Source: Sphingomonas endolithica (GTDB taxonomy: Bacteria; Pseudomonadota; Alphaproteobacteria; Sphingomonadales; Sphingomonadaceae). From it: a DNA stretch of 64,000 nt. The stretch is taken from assembly GCF_025231525.1 (NCBI RefSeq), contig NZ_CP103057.1:1133001-1197000 (forward strand). Direction: 5' to 3'. Numbering within the stretch: the stretch's first letter is position 1; the number at the start of each line of letters is the position of its first letter. Below the pieces are notes generated by a model, which worked only from the letters and a program-made list of their open reading frames with translations, was not told where the DNA came from and searched no databases. A program made the translations under genes and the position numbers. Positions 27,850 through 36,810 of this stretch are shown piece by piece.

Positions 27850-29409
27850 ATGAAGCGATTTCAGAGAAACTTCCTCAACTTTGCCGCCCTCGCCACCCTT
27901 GCCGGCCCCGTCGGCGCGCAGCAAACACCCATGGTCGAGGAACGCTCGATCGGCGATCTGCAGGCGGCGATGGCCAGCGGCACGAGCAGTGCTGCGATCA
28001 CTGCTGCCTATCTCGCGCGAGTCGCGGCGATGGATCGCACCGGCCCTACCCTCCGCGCGATCATCGCCACCAACCCCGATGCGCTGGCACAGGCGCGTGC
28101 CAGCGATGCGCGACGCCGGACCGGCAAGACGTTGGGGCCACTGGATGGCGTGCCCGTGCTGATCAAGGACAATATCGAGACGCTGGATCCGATGGCGACC
28201 ACCGCCGGCAGCCTGGCGCTGAAAGACAATGTCACGCACCGCGACGCGCCGGTGGTGGCGAAGCTGCGGGGCGCCGGCGCCGTCATCCTCGGCAAGACCA
28301 ACCTCAGCGAATGGGCCAATATCCGCTCCACCGCCTCGATGAGCGGGTGGAGCGCCGTCGGCGGCCTCGTGCGCAACCCCTATGCGCTCGATCGCACGGC
28401 TTGCGGTTCGTCGAGCGGCTCCGGCGCGGCGATCGCCGCCAGCTTCGCCGCGGCGGCCGTCGGCACCGAGACTGATGGATCGGTGGTCTGCCCGGCCGCG
28501 ATGAACGGGTTGGTCGGGCTGAAGCCCACGCTCGGCCTGATCAGCGGCCAGCATGTCGTGCCGATCAGCCACAGCCAGGACACGCCGGGGCCGATGGCGC
28601 GCAGCGTCATGGATGCAGCGATCATGCTGTCGAACATGGCGTCCGGCACCGGTGCGGCGGCGGATTACCATCGCCGCCTGACCCGTGCGTCGCTTCGCGG
28701 GATGCGGCTGGCGGTTTTGCGGCCGCCAATGCCGGACGCGCTGAAGGAGCGTTACGAGGCGCAACTTCTGGTGCTCAAGCGCGCCGGCGCGGTGCTGGTC
28801 GATGCCGATCAGCCCAAGCTGGACGGTCTCGGCGAGACCGAGCTCGACGTGCTCAAGACGGAGCTGAAAGCCGATCTCGACGCCTATCTCGCAACCACGC
28901 CGGCGGCCGTGAAGACGCGCACGCTCGACCAAGTGATCGCCTTCAACACCGCCAACAAGGCGACCGAGATGCCGTTCTTCGGGCAGGAGCTGTTCGAACA
29001 GGCGGCCAAGACCAAGGGCCTATCCGATGCGGAGTATCTCGGCGTGCGCGCCAAGTCGTTGCGGCTGGCGGGTGCCGAGGGCGTGGATGCCATGCTCAAG
29101 ACGGCCAGGGCGACGATCCTCGTTTCGCCCACCTACGGGCTGCCGTGGCTCAGTGACAGCGTCAGCGGCGATCATGCCGAGGGGCCGAGCGCGAGCGAAT
29201 TGCCCGCGGTCGCCGGCTACCCGCACCTCACCGTGCCGATGGGGCTGGTCAAAGGGTTGCCGGTCGGCCTGTCGTTCATTGCCACCGCGGGCGGCGACCA
29301 GGCCGTGCTCGACGCTGGCTATGTCTACGAACAGGCGAGCCGCGCGCGGGTGGCCCCGCGCTATCTGCCGGTAGCGGATGCCGGGCCGGGGCTGGACGGC
29401 GCCCGCTAA
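27850..29409 (+). CDS. Amidase signature family hydrolase, exported
   Basis: A 519-residue amidase with a Sec signal peptide (about residues 1-23). The Ser-cisSer-Lys triad is visible: K106 in VLIKDNIE, the cis-serine in ACGSSSGSG (about 187-188) and the nucleophile S211 in GTETDGS. It hydrolyses amide bonds, probably in the periplasm; the substrate is unknown. Glutamyl-tRNA amidotransferase function is unlikely because of the signal peptide and the absence of gatB/gatC. The stop overlaps the convergent DUF2721 gene by 4 bp. Confidence 0.92.
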   Translation: MKRFQRNFLNFAALATLAGPVGAQQTPMVEERSIGDLQAAMASGTSSAAITAAYLARVAAMDRTGPTLRAIIATNPDALAQARASDARRRTGKTLGPLDGVPVLIKDNIETLDPMATTAGSLALKDNVTHRDAPVVAKLRGAGAVILGKTNLSEWANIRSTASMSGWSAVGGLVRNPYALDRTACGSSSGSGAAIAASFAAAAVGTETDGSVVCPAAMNGLVGLKPTLGLISGQHVVPISHSQDTPGPMARSVMDAAIMLSNMASGTGAAADYHRRLTRASLRGMRLAVLRPPMPDALKERYEAQLLVLKRAGAVLVDADQPKLDGLGETELDVLKTELKADLDAYLATTPAAVKTRTLDQVIAFNTANKATEMPFFGQELFEQAAKTKGLSDAEYLGVRAKSLRLAGAEGVDAMLKTARATILVSPTYGLPWLSDSVSGDHAEGPSASELPAVAGYPHLTVPMGLVKGLPVGLSFIATAGGDQAVLDAGYVYEQASRARVAPRYLPVADAGPGLDGAR

Positions 29410-29867
29410 TCCGCGCCCTTCTCGAGCAATTCGGGGCGGATGTGGATCGCGATCAGCGACATGCGGACTTCGACCAGGAAGGAGATCAACGAGGCGATCA
29501 GCAGCGCCATGGCGAGGATGAAGGACAAAGCGACGATCGTGCCGATGTGCAGCTTGATGAGTTCCGAGACGAACAGCAACGCGACCAGCAGGCACGTCAT
29601 CACCGCGCTGGAGACGCCCAGCACCAGCGAGGCGTTGATCACCGACATGCGGCGGTCGAGCAGTCGCAGCTCCCAGACATGACGGACATGTTCGGGGCCG
29701 GACGAGCGCGGATGCAGTGCCTCCACCGCCCGCGCGCGGTCCACCACGCGCGACAGCCGCCCGGCAAGGACGTTCAGCAACGCCCCAATTCCGGCGAGCA
29801 TGAAGACCGGGCTCAGCGACAGCTGGATCGTCTGGGCGATCGTGGTGACGGCAGCATAGGAGAACAT
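29406..29867 (-). CDS. DUF2721 family inner-membrane protein
   Basis: A 153-residue protein with three predicted membrane segments (about residues 15-37, 75-100 and 105-130) and a polar loop rich in charged residues (VVDRARAVEALHP ... WELRLLDRRMSVINASL). This fits the DUF2721 family, whose function is not known. The ATG at 29867 lies 79 bp from the divergent acetyltransferase gene. Confidence 0.85.
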   Translation of the reverse strand: MFSYAAVTTIAQTIQLSLSPVFMLAGIGALLNVLAGRLSRVVDRARAVEALHPRSSGPEHVRHVWELRLLDRRMSVINASLVLGVSSAVMTCLLVALLFVSELIKLHIGTIVALSFILAMALLIASLISFLVEVRMSLIAIHIRPELLEKGAD

Positions 29868-29946
29868 GGTCAGCCTTGTGGCGGGCGCAGCGCTTCATGG
29901 TCAAGCGCGAACCGGTTGGTAACGCCTCCTCGCTATAGCCGCGGCT

Positions 29947-31086
29947 ATGACCAAGCCGATGCTGCTGTCCGATTTCGAGCGCCTGCCGCCGGCCCGTCAT
30001 CCGGTGACGCGGGCGGTCGCGCTGGATGGCCTGTCCGGCTCGATCGACGCGGTCGCCGAACACGGCCCCGACAGCCATCGCTTCCTGCGCTTCCAATGGT
30101 ATGCCGCCGCGCTCTCGGCCTATGGCGGGCGGGCACGCACCATCGTCGTGGAGCACGACAGCGATCCGGTCATCGCGCTGCCCATGGTGCGCTTCGGCCC
30201 CGGACCGGCGCGGCTGGCGGCGGTGCCCGGCTGCTACTGGCCGTTCCGCAGCTTCCCGGCGAGCCAGGCCGCTGATGCGCCGGCCTTTGCGGCGCTGTTG
30301 TCGGCGCTGGCAGGTGAGGTGAACGCGCTGCGCATCGGCCCGGTCTATGACGGCGACACCTCGCTAACGCCGCTGCTGCAGGCGGCGCGCGCCGGCGGTT
30401 GGGCCGTGCTCGGCCGTTTCGTGGCCGACAGCTACCTGCTCGACATGGCAGCGGCGCAGGAGGAGGGCACTTGGCCCCGCAACTCCACGCTGCGCAAGAA
30501 CCGCTTCCACGAAAAGCATCTCGGCGAACATGGCAGCCTCGACTGGCAGTTCCTGTCAAGGCCCGACTGGGAAGCAGGCGGTTTCGACGCGCTCGCCACG
30601 GTCGAGGAAAATAGCTGGATCGCGGCGCGCACCGATGGCTCGGACGCCAAGTTCACCCAGAGCGGCCACGGCGCCTTTTGGCGCGCCGCGGCAATCGATC
30701 CCGTGCTCGCTGGGATGATGTGGGCAGCACTGCTGCGGGTCGAAGGAACGCCTGCCGCCTTTTCCTTCGACATCAATGCCGGCGTGCTCAAATACGCCAT
30801 CGCCAACAGCTACGATCCCGCCTTCGCCAAGCATTCACCGGGCAAATTGCTCTACTACCGCAACCTCGTGCGAGCACTGGACGATGGCATGCGCACGGTG
30901 GACTGGGGTGCAGGCGACAGCGGATACAAGCGGGTCATCGGCGCCGCCAAAGGCCCCGCGATCCGCGACTGGCTGCTGCTGCGCCCCGGCCTGCCCGCCA
31001 TGCTCGGCCGCGCACTACGGCAGGTGTGGGAACGCAGCGGCCAGGCACCTGCCTCTGCCGCGGAGGTCACACCCGCAGATACCTGA
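29947..31086 (+). CDS. CelD/BcsL-like GNAT acetyltransferase
   Basis: A 379-residue protein with the BioF2/CelD-type GNAT fold: DSHRFLRFQWYAA near the N-terminus and, in the C-terminal half, AAFSFDINAGVLKYAIANSYDPAFAKHSPGKL (residues about 275-307). Such proteins are found in polysaccharide and cellulose gene clusters and are thought to acetylate sugars or peptides. No polysaccharide operon is adjacent, so the substrate is open. The last 20 bp overlap the end of the convergent trmB. Confidence 0.78.
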   Translation: MTKPMLLSDFERLPPARHPVTRAVALDGLSGSIDAVAEHGPDSHRFLRFQWYAAALSAYGGRARTIVVEHDSDPVIALPMVRFGPGPARLAAVPGCYWPFRSFPASQAADAPAFAALLSALAGEVNALRIGPVYDGDTSLTPLLQAARAGGWAVLGRFVADSYLLDMAAAQEEGTWPRNSTLRKNRFHEKHLGEHGSLDWQFLSRPDWEAGGFDALATVEENSWIAARTDGSDAKFTQSGHGAFWRAAAIDPVLAGMMWAALLRVEGTPAAFSFDINAGVLKYAIANSYDPAFAKHSPGKLLYYRNLVRALDDGMRTVDWGAGDSGYKRVIGAAKGPAIRDWLLLRPGLPAMLGRALRQVWERSGQAPASAAEVTPADT

Positions 31087-31747
31087 AATACCACACCTCG
31101 TGCCCCTGCCGCCGCGCCTTGCGTTCGTAACGGGTCTCCGGCCAGTCGTCAGGACGGGTCAGGAAGTCACTCGGATGTTTCGCCTGCCACACGAAGTCGC
31201 GCCGCTGGTTCATCACCATCATCGCCCAGCGGCAATAGGTCGGATCGTCGGTCCCCAATCGAAACTCGGCACCCGGCTTCAGCTTGGCGGCGATCAGGTC
31301 GAGCGGACCATGATTGACCATCCGCCGCTTGGCATGCCGCGCCTTGCGCCACGGATCCGGATGGAGGAGGTAGACGCGCTCCAGGCTCGCATCCGGCAAC
31401 CGCTCGACCACATCCAGCGCATCCCCCATGTACAGCCGGACATTGCCGAGCTCCCCGTCCCGCACATGGCTCAGCGCACCCACCACGCCGTTGAGAAACG
31501 GCTCGCAGCCGATAAACCCGGTGCCCGGATGCGCCGTCGCCTGGCCGGCCAGATGTTCGCCCGCGCCAAAGCCGATCTCCAGCTGCAGCGGCAGATCGGC
31601 GCCGAACAGGGTGTGCGCGTCGAGCGGCCCCGTATCGGCCACGCTGATGCGGGGCAGCAATTCCTCGACGAGTTCGGCCTGGCCCAGGCGGAGCTTGTGC
31701 CCCTGGCGGCGGCCATACAACCTGCGGATAGTGATCGGATCGTTCAT
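31067..31747 (-). CDS. trmB: tRNA (guanine-N7-)-methyltransferase TrmB
   Basis: A 226-residue SAM-dependent methyltransferase that modifies G46 in tRNA. Family features: LEIGFGAGEHLAGQA (SAM site), GDALDVVERLP, VYLLHPDPWRKARHAKRR and the C-terminal ETRYERKARRQGHEVW. It lies downstream of metK and lnt in the same orientation, the usual neighbourhood in alphaproteobacteria, but a PAP2 gene on the opposite strand now sits between metK and trmB. Confidence 0.95.
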   Translation of the reverse strand: MNDPITIRRLYGRRQGHKLRLGQAELVEELLPRISVADTGPLDAHTLFGADLPLQLEIGFGAGEHLAGQATAHPGTGFIGCEPFLNGVVGALSHVRDGELGNVRLYMGDALDVVERLPDASLERVYLLHPDPWRKARHAKRRMVNHGPLDLIAAKLKPGAEFRLGTDDPTYCRWAMMVMNQRRDFVWQAKHPSDFLTRPDDWPETRYERKARRQGHEVWYFRYLRV

Positions 31748-31821
31748 CGCGGCTTCTCTAGCGCTCCCTTGGGCTACGTCCAGCCAGTGGAGCCATCGGG
31801 CCGCGCGATGGTTGATGCGTC

Positions 31822-32460
31822 ATGAGCAAAACCAAACAGGCTGCCAAGAAGGCAGTGAAGGCCGATCGCGACCTTAGCCGCCGCGCGGCCGCGCACCGCG
31901 ACAGTCCGCTGGTCAAGGGTGTCCAGGCGACGAGCGAGGTGGCCGACCAACCACCGCTCATCGTGCTGAGCGTGGTGACGATATTGACCGGCGCCGTGCT
32001 CCGCCAGCCGGTAGTGGTGCGCAGCGGCATGCGGATGCTTGCCAGTCATTTGATCGCCACGGGGTTGAAAACCGTCATCAAGCGGTCGGTCGATCGCACG
32101 CGTCCCGCCAAGGCGCTGGATACCGGCGAAGAGCGGTTCGAAAAGGGCGACAGTCACGAGCACGATCAAAACTCGTTCCCGTCCGGGCATACCGCCGGTG
32201 CGGTAGCGATCGCCCGCGCGGTGGCGCACGATGCGCCGGGCATGGCGTTACCGCTCAACGCCGCCGCCGGCGCGGTTGCCGCGGCGCAATTGCCCAGCGG
32301 CAAGCATTACCTGCTCGACACACTCGCGGGCGCCGTGGTCGGCTATGTCGGCGAAGTGGTGGCAAGCGCCGCGCTCAGTCGCGGCGAAGCGGCGCTTGCC
32401 AGCGCGATCAGGCGACTGCCGCCTTCAGTGCATCGACCAGATCCGTCTTCTCCCACGTAA
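31822..32460 (+). CDS. PAP2-family phosphatase
   Basis: A 212-residue integral membrane phosphatase. The three PAP2 motifs are present: KRSVDRTRP (about 90-98), [10 protein letters not shown] (about 116-125) and [12 protein letters not shown] (about 157-168, a lysine variant of the SRxxxxxHxxxD motif). It may dephosphorylate undecaprenyl diphosphate or phosphatidic acid. Its 3' 53 bp are antisense to the end of metK, so the C-terminal 17 residues are encoded within metK. Confidence 0.85.
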   Translation: MSKTKQAAKKAVKADRDLSRRAAAHRDSPLVKGVQATSEVADQPPLIVLSVVTILTGAVLRQPVVVRSGMRMLASHLIATGLKTVIKRSVDRTRPAKALDTGEERFEKGDSHEHDQNSFPSGHTAGAVAIARAVAHDAPGMALPLNAAAGAVAAAQLPSGKHYLLDTLAGAVVGYVGEVVASAALSRGEAALASAIRRLPPSVHRPDPSSPT

Positions 32461-33625
32461 AGCTGTCCCCTTCCGCCTTGCGGCCAAAGTGACCGTAGGA
32501 CGCGGTCTGCTGGTAGATCGGCGCGTTGAGCTTCAGATGCTCGCGGATGCCTTTCGGGGTCAGCCGGACGAGTGTCGGGAGGACCTCTTCGAGCCTCGCT
32601 TCGGAAACGCTGCCCGTGCCGTGCGTGTCGACATAGACCGACAGCGGCTCGGCGATGCCGATCGCATAGCTCAGCTGGATCGTGCAGCGGCGCGCGAGCC
32701 CTGCGGCAACGACGTTCTTGGCCAGATACCGCGCGACATAGGCGGCCGAGCGATCGACCTTCGTCGGATCCTTGCCGGAGAAGGCGCCGCCGCCATGCGG
32801 CGCGGCACCACCATAAGTGTCGACGATGATCTTGCGCCCGGTAACACCGGCATCGCCGTCCGGCCCGCCAATTTCGAAACGACCGGTCGGGTTGACGTAG
32901 ATCGCCGTATCATCGGTGATGAAGCCATCCGGCAGCACGTCGTTGAAAACGCCGACGACATAGTCGCGCAGTTCCTTGTAGAGCGCGGGATCGCCCTCGC
33001 CATCATGGTAGAAATAGCCCGGCGCATGCTGCGTCGAGACGACCAGTGCCGTCGCCCGGACCGGCTTTTCGTCCCGATATTCGAGCGTTACCTGGCTCTT
33101 GGCGTCCGGTTCGAGGAAGGGGACGACCTTGTCGTGGCGATCCCGCGCCATCCGCTCGAGAATGCGGTGCGAGTAATACAGCGTGGCAGGCAGCAAATCA
33201 GGCGTCTCGTCGGTCGCATAGCCGAACATGATGCCCTGGTCGCCGGCGCCCTCGTCCTTGTTGCCGCTTTCATCGACGCCCATCGCAATGTGCGCGGACT
33301 GGCCGTGCAGGCGATTGATGAACTCGAACGTGTTCCAGTGGAACTGGTCCTGCTCATAGCCAATGCGCTTCACGGTCGCGCGGACGGTCGCTTCGATCTC
33401 TTCGAGCGCGCCATCGGCCCATTTGCCGTCCTCGTACACGCCCTTGCAGCGGATTTCGCCGGCAAGCACGACCAGGTTGGTGGTGGTCAGCGTCTCGCAC
33501 GCGATCCGCGCCTCTGGATCCTTGGACAGGAAAAGGTCGACCACCGAGTCGCTGATCTGGTCGGCGACCTTATCGGGATGGCCTTCGGACACGGACTCGG
33601 ACGTAAATAGGAAACTGGAACGCAT
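32408..33625 (-). CDS. metK: S-adenosylmethionine synthase
   Basis: A 405-residue MetK (methionine plus ATP to SAM). Motifs include the N-terminal [18 protein letters not shown] with the catalytic histidine, [38 protein letters not shown] and [11 protein letters not shown]. It follows lnt by 73 bp; that gap has two short RNA hairpins, one covering the ribosome-binding site. Full length. Confidence 0.98.
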   Translation of the reverse strand: MRSSFLFTSESVSEGHPDKVADQISDSVVDLFLSKDPEARIACETLTTTNLVVLAGEIRCKGVYEDGKWADGALEEIEATVRATVKRIGYEQDQFHWNTFEFINRLHGQSAHIAMGVDESGNKDEGAGDQGIMFGYATDETPDLLPATLYYSHRILERMARDRHDKVVPFLEPDAKSQVTLEYRDEKPVRATALVVSTQHAPGYFYHDGEGDPALYKELRDYVVGVFNDVLPDGFITDDTAIYVNPTGRFEIGGPDGDAGVTGRKIIVDTYGGAAPHGGGAFSGKDPTKVDRSAAYVARYLAKNVVAAGLARRCTIQLSYAIGIAEPLSVYVDTHGTGSVSEARLEEVLPTLVRLTPKGIREHLKLNAPIYQQTASYGHFGRKAEGDSFTWEKTDLVDALKAAVA

Positions 33626-33698
33626 GTTTGATCCTCACGGTTGGAGGAGAGCTTCGGCCGTTGCCATGCCTGATATAAAGCTTTCCTTATATAGCGCC
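33626..33698 (-). promoter_or_regulatory. metK leader with two hairpins, one masking the ribosome-binding site
   Basis: On the minus strand ATATAAGG-AAAG-CTTTATAT (33692-33673) can form an 8-bp stem with one G-U pair. TCCTC-CAACCGT-GAGGA (33648-33632) pairs the GAGG ribosome-binding site that lies 7 nt before the metK ATG. The layout is like a short translational switch. I compared it from memory with SAM-II and SAM/SAH riboswitches and found no match, so the regulatory role is speculative. Confidence 0.4.
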
Positions 33699-35288
33699 CT
33701 AACGAGCGCGAAGACGGAACGCAAATGCCAACGCCAGCAACGCCAGCGCCACGACGAACGCCATGATATTGCCCGTGCGTGCGAACAGGGTCGGCGCATA
33801 AGCGCGCGGCAGCGGCAGTTCGATCGCGCCGGCGACGTTCAGCGGAATGGTCGCCAGCAACGCACCATCGGGGCCGATGATCGCGGAGATACCGGTCGGC
33901 GTGGCGCGGATGACCGGCAATCCCTCCTCGATCGCGCGCAGCCGTGCTTGCGCCAGATGCTGAGGCGGGCCGGACGGGCCGAACCAGGCGTCGTTCGACG
34001 GATTGAACAGGAAGGCAGGCCGGTGCGCGCGATCGGCGACATTGCCTGAGAAGATGATCTCATAGCAGATCTGCATGCCAACCAGGCCGAAGCCCGGCAC
34101 CGCAAAGCCGCCAGGACCGGCCCCGTCGATGAAATCGATATCGCCGGGCACGAGTCGGCTGAGCCCGAGTTGCGACAGTAACGGTCGCGCCGGCAGATAT
34201 TCGCCGTACGGCACCAGATGCGCCTTGTCGTAGCGGCCGATCAGCCGCGCCTTGCGATCGAGCCCGAAGATCGAGTTCGACGCCGACACCATGTTGCCGG
34301 CGCGGTCGAATTGCGATGCGGTGCCGCCGGTCAGCACCACATCGTTCGGCCCGAGCCGAGCTGCGATCCGTAGTCGCGTGAACGCCGCGCTGGCCTGCCA
34401 ATACGCGTCCGACGGATAGCCATCCTCCAGCATGTAGCGCACCGCACCTTCCGGCCAGACGATGAGGCGCGGTGCCGGTCCGGGCTTGCCGTTCAGCGCC
34501 AGCAGCGCGCGTAAATTCTCCTCCGCATAATCATCCTCGGGCCGCTCCTCCTGCGCAAGGTCCGGCTGGACGACGCGGACGCGCGGCGCCCTAGGATCAC
34601 TCGCTGCCTCGGGGACGGCATGATGATTGAACAGCGCGAGCAGCGCGGTCGCGCCAAGCACGGCCACCGCGAACCGCCATCGCCTGAACACCGCCAGCAA
34701 GAGCGCGCCGGCAATCAGGATCGTCACGCCCGACAGCGCATAGGTCCCGATCCATGCCGCCATATTGGCAACGCCGCCGAGCGGCAGCCAGACGACCCCG
34801 ATCGGGTTCCAGGCATAGCCGCTGAACATGGTGGCGCGGAGCCATTCGGTGACGATCCATGCCGCGGCAAAGACCAACGCGAACCCTGGTGCCGGTGGAG
34901 AGGCGAGATCGCCCACCGACCGTGGGCTGGCGAACCGCCATGCCAGCCCGGCCGCCAGTGCCGGATAGATCGCCAAATACAGCGCGACCAGGATGACCGC
35001 AATGTAGCCGAGCGCGTGCGGCATCTTGTCCTGGAAGGTAAAGGCGTGTTGGATCCACGCATTGCCGATGGCGAAGTGGCCGACCCCAAACAGCCAGCCG
35101 CGCCACAAGGCATGCTTCAGGCTCGCTGAGTCATGCACCAGCCACATCCAGGCGGCGAGCGAGACAAGCGCGACCGGCCACCAATCGAGCGGGGCGAAGC
35201 CGGTGGCGGCGAGAGCACCAAAGCCGAGCGACAGAATGGAGGCGTAGCGCGATGCTGCCACGCGAGTTCGTTCCTGGATCACCTTCAC
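33699..35288 (-). CDS. lnt: Apolipoprotein N-acyltransferase Lnt
   Basis: A 529-residue inner-membrane enzyme that adds the third acyl chain to lipoproteins. The N-terminal half has six or so membrane segments; the C-terminal nitrilase domain has the Glu-Lys-Cys triad in [23 protein letters not shown] and [10 protein letters not shown]. The start is a GTG: 35288 is the outermost, but TTGAGG lies at better spacing for the GTG at 35282. In this group lnt usually follows corC. Confidence 0.93.
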   Translation of the reverse strand: MKVIQERTRVAASRYASILSLGFGALAATGFAPLDWWPVALVSLAAWMWLVHDSASLKHALWRGWLFGVGHFAIGNAWIQHAFTFQDKMPHALGYIAVILVALYLAIYPALAAGLAWRFASPRSVGDLASPPAPGFALVFAAAWIVTEWLRATMFSGYAWNPIGVVWLPLGGVANMAAWIGTYALSGVTILIAGALLLAVFRRWRFAVAVLGATALLALFNHHAVPEAASDPRAPRVRVVQPDLAQEERPEDDYAEENLRALLALNGKPGPAPRLIVWPEGAVRYMLEDGYPSDAYWQASAAFTRLRIAARLGPNDVVLTGGTASQFDRAGNMVSASNSIFGLDRKARLIGRYDKAHLVPYGEYLPARPLLSQLGLSRLVPGDIDFIDGAGPGGFAVPGFGLVGMQICYEIIFSGNVADRAHRPAFLFNPSNDAWFGPSGPPQHLAQARLRAIEEGLPVIRATPTGISAIIGPDGALLATIPLNVAGAIELPLPRAYAPTLFARTGNIMAFVVALALLALAFAFRLRAR

Positions 35289-35296
35289 CTCAACCC

Positions 35297-35391
35297 GTCA
35301 TGCCGGACTTGTTCCGGCATCCAACGTGCCGCCAATACGTGAGGCGCCAGCCTATGCGGTGCGTTGGCCCCCGGAACAAGTCCGGGGTGAC
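35297..35391. repeat. Paired palindromic repeat, family A, copy 5
   Basis: Left arm GTCATGCCGGACTTGTTCCG... (from 35297) and right arm CCCCGGAACAAGTCCGGGGT... (to 35391). As in copy 2, the arms have different but self-consistent stems. The element begins 9 bp upstream of the lnt start, in the divergent gap with the VOC gene, and marks the right edge of the inverted-looking block. Confidence 0.85.
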
Positions 35392-35422
35392 GCGTGGGGG
35401 TGTTAGCGGCTATCATGCTGCC

Positions 35423-35839
35423 ATGATACGCCCCTTTCACCTCGCCTTCCCCGTCCACGACCTCGCCGCCGCGCGCGCGTTTTATGGCAGCACGATGGGC
35501 TGCGCCGAGGGCCGCAGCTCCGACAGCTGGATCGACTTCGACCTGTTCGGGCATCAGATCGTTGCCCATCTCGATCCCTCGGCCAAGCCCGTCGCGGTGG
35601 AGAATGCCGTCGATGGCCACGCCGTGCCGGTGCCGCATTTCGGCGTCGTGCTGACCATGCCGGACTGGCAGGCGCTGGCAGATCGTGTCACGGCGGCGGG
35701 CGTCACGTTCGGCATCGCACCTTATATCCGCTTCAAGGGCCAGCCGGGTGAACAGGCAACGATGTTCTTTCGCGATCCGTCCGGCAACGCATTGGAGTTC
35801 AAGGCGTTCGCCGATGATGCGATGTTGTTTGCCACCTGA
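35423..35839 (+). CDS. VOC (glyoxalase/dioxygenase) superfamily protein
   Basis: A 138-residue protein with a two-module VOC fold: [21 protein letters not shown] at the N-terminus (first metal-ligand H4) and [15 protein letters not shown] at the C-terminus (metal-ligand E). Members are lyases, isomerases or dioxygenases acting on small molecules; the substrate cannot be predicted. It starts 31 bp after the repeat and is followed by the PHA-system gene (9 bp gap). Confidence 0.85.
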   Translation: MIRPFHLAFPVHDLAAARAFYGSTMGCAEGRSSDSWIDFDLFGHQIVAHLDPSAKPVAVENAVDGHAVPVPHFGVVLTMPDWQALADRVTAAGVTFGIAPYIRFKGQPGEQATMFFRDPSGNALEFKAFADDAMLFAT

Positions 35840-35848
35840 GGACGTTTC

Positions 35849-36151
35849 ATGACCCAGCCGATCTCCATGGATATCCCGCACAAGCACGGCCGCCAGCTCG
35901 TCCGTGCGCGGCTCGACAAGGGCGTGGACAAGATCGCCGCGGTTGTGCCGGGCGGCACGGTCAAGGATCACCGCTGGGAAGGCGACACGCTCTATTTTAC
36001 GATCGAAGGCATGGGACAGCGCGTCGCGAGCAAGCTCGACGTGTTCGAAGACCGCGTCCACGCGACGATCGACCTCCCACCATTCCTCGCACTGTTCGCA
36101 GAGAAGATCCGCGCGAAGCTGGCCAAGGAAGCGCCCAAGCTGTTGCAGTAG
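35849..36151 (+). CDS. Polyhydroxyalkanoic acid system family protein
   Basis: A 100-residue protein matching the PHA granule region family: MDIPHKHGRQLVRARLDKGVDK at the start and FEDRVHATIDLPPFLALFAEKIRAKLAKEAPKLL at the end. The function of the family is not settled; the name comes from genes near PHA granule operons. It forms a two-gene unit with the VOC gene. Confidence 0.82.
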   Translation: MTQPISMDIPHKHGRQLVRARLDKGVDKIAAVVPGGTVKDHRWEGDTLYFTIEGMGQRVASKLDVFEDRVHATIDLPPFLALFAEKIRAKLAKEAPKLLQ

Positions 36152-36195
36152 GGAGGCGCTTCTCCGCAGTCGGTAAGTTTCTGGCCAGCCAAGTC

Positions 36196-36345
36196 GTCAC
36201 CCCAGACTTGTTGGGTCCTTATCCCCGCCAAGCAAGTACCGTCATGCTGAACTTGTTTCAGCATCCAGGCGCGGTCATTCGCCTAAGTAACACCGTCTTT
36301 GTGGTTACTGACCGCGCATGGATCCTGAAACAAGTTCAGGATGAC
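36196..36345. repeat. Half copy of family A and a paired family B repeat
   Basis: 36196-36218 (GTCACCCCAGACTTGTTGGG...) is a solitary decayed family A arm. At 36241-36268 GTCATGCTGAACTTGTTTCA... and at 36319-36345 ATGGATCCTGAAACAAGTTC... form an inverted pair (family B). Together with the unit at 36431-36745 this accounts for most of the 659-bp gap between the PHA-system and lipoprotein genes. Confidence 0.8.
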
Positions 36346-36430
36346 GATGGAAATTGGATCGTTATGACTGCCGACCAATCGGGTGACATTGGATGTGGCT
36401 CATCCCACCCGGCTCTAAGTAATTCCTACA

Positions 36431-36476
36431 AATGAAAAGAGGCTGCCGGGGGTCTCACGACACCCCGGCAACCTCC
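36431..36476 (-). terminator. Strong intrinsic terminator (minus strand)
   Basis: Minus-strand stem GAGG-T-TGCCGGGG-T-GTC, loop GTGA, GAC-CCCCGGCA-G-CCTC, followed by TTTTCATTT. The U-rich tail lies only on the minus-strand side, which fixes the direction of the transcript. Confidence 0.8.
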
Positions 36477-36484
36477 TGACATGG

Positions 36485-36580
36485 TCAGCGGCCGGAAGCT
36501 CCAGCCCGGAGGACCATGCGAACCGCCAAGCACTGGCTGGACGACGGCGTTGACTGGGGGAAGATACCCCCCGCCATCAT
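36485..36580 (-). CDS. Candidate 31-residue peptide downstream of the leader frame
   Basis: ATG at 36580, 10 bp after the previous stop, encoding MMAGGIFPQSTPSSSQCLAV and 11 more residues (ends GASGR). No good ribosome-binding site precedes it; it is also the end of a 60-residue frame starting at ATG 36667. Coding status is uncertain. Confidence 0.25.
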   Translation of the reverse strand: MMAGGIFPQSTPSSSQCLAVRMVLRAGASGR

Positions 36581-36590
36581 CCCAATGCGC

Positions 36591-36647
36591 TTAGCCGTGC
36601 GTCCCCCGAACGAACCGAACCGAACCCACTGCTGAACCATGAGACAT
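36591..36647 (-). CDS. Candidate 18-residue peptide with extended ribosome-binding site
   Basis: ATG at 36647, peptide MSHGSAVGSVRFVRGTHG, stop TAA at 36591. GGAGG lies 7 nt before the ATG inside a 14-nt perfect anti-16S match, far stronger than any other site in the window. It could be a leader peptide or a ribosome-trapping site. In the overlapping frame an ATG at 36640 or 36667 gives a longer product ending at 36485. Confidence 0.4.
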   Translation of the reverse strand: MSHGSAVGSVRFVRGTHG

Positions 36648-36810
36648 CGGATCACCTCCTTTCGCATTGTTGAAACACCGTACCCTGCTTGGGTACGAAG
36701 CGGAATGTGAGTCATCCGACCACGCGATACAAGTCTTGTAATTCAAAACGTTTTCGATCAGATTCTTTCGCCTGCCCAAATCGCTGCCGACGGCACCACG
36801 GCGGCCCCGC

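Larger units (their letters stand above)
36431..36745 (-). ncRNA. Compact transcription unit: small RNA or leader with tiny reading frames and terminator
   Basis: On the minus strand, from about 36745 to 36431: hairpin CGTACCC-AAGCA-GGGTACG (36698-36680), then a 14-nt stretch AAAGGAGGTGATCC (36662-36649), which is the perfect complement of the 16S rRNA 3' tail, then an 18-codon frame (36647-36591), a G5/C5 hairpin (36574-36556), a second frame (36580-36485), CTGAC-CAT-GTCAG, and an intrinsic terminator. The unit follows the lipoprotein gene on the same strand, so it may be a 3'-derived RNA or have its own promoter; none is obvious. The 5' end is approximate. I do not recognise it as a known RNA family. 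Confidence 0.5.

Noticed and set aside
33626..33698. A known SAM-II or SAM/SAH riboswitch at metK
   Set aside because: The sequence does not match the conserved cores of these classes as I remember them; only GCAACGGC is faintly similar to the SAM/SAH core.
36516..36635. A plus-strand 39-codon frame (MRTAKHWLDDGVDWGK...) inside the small transcription unit
   Set aside because: It looks protein-like and has GGAGG nearby, but the spacing to ATG is only 3 nt and the terminator and U-tail show that the transcript is on the other strand.
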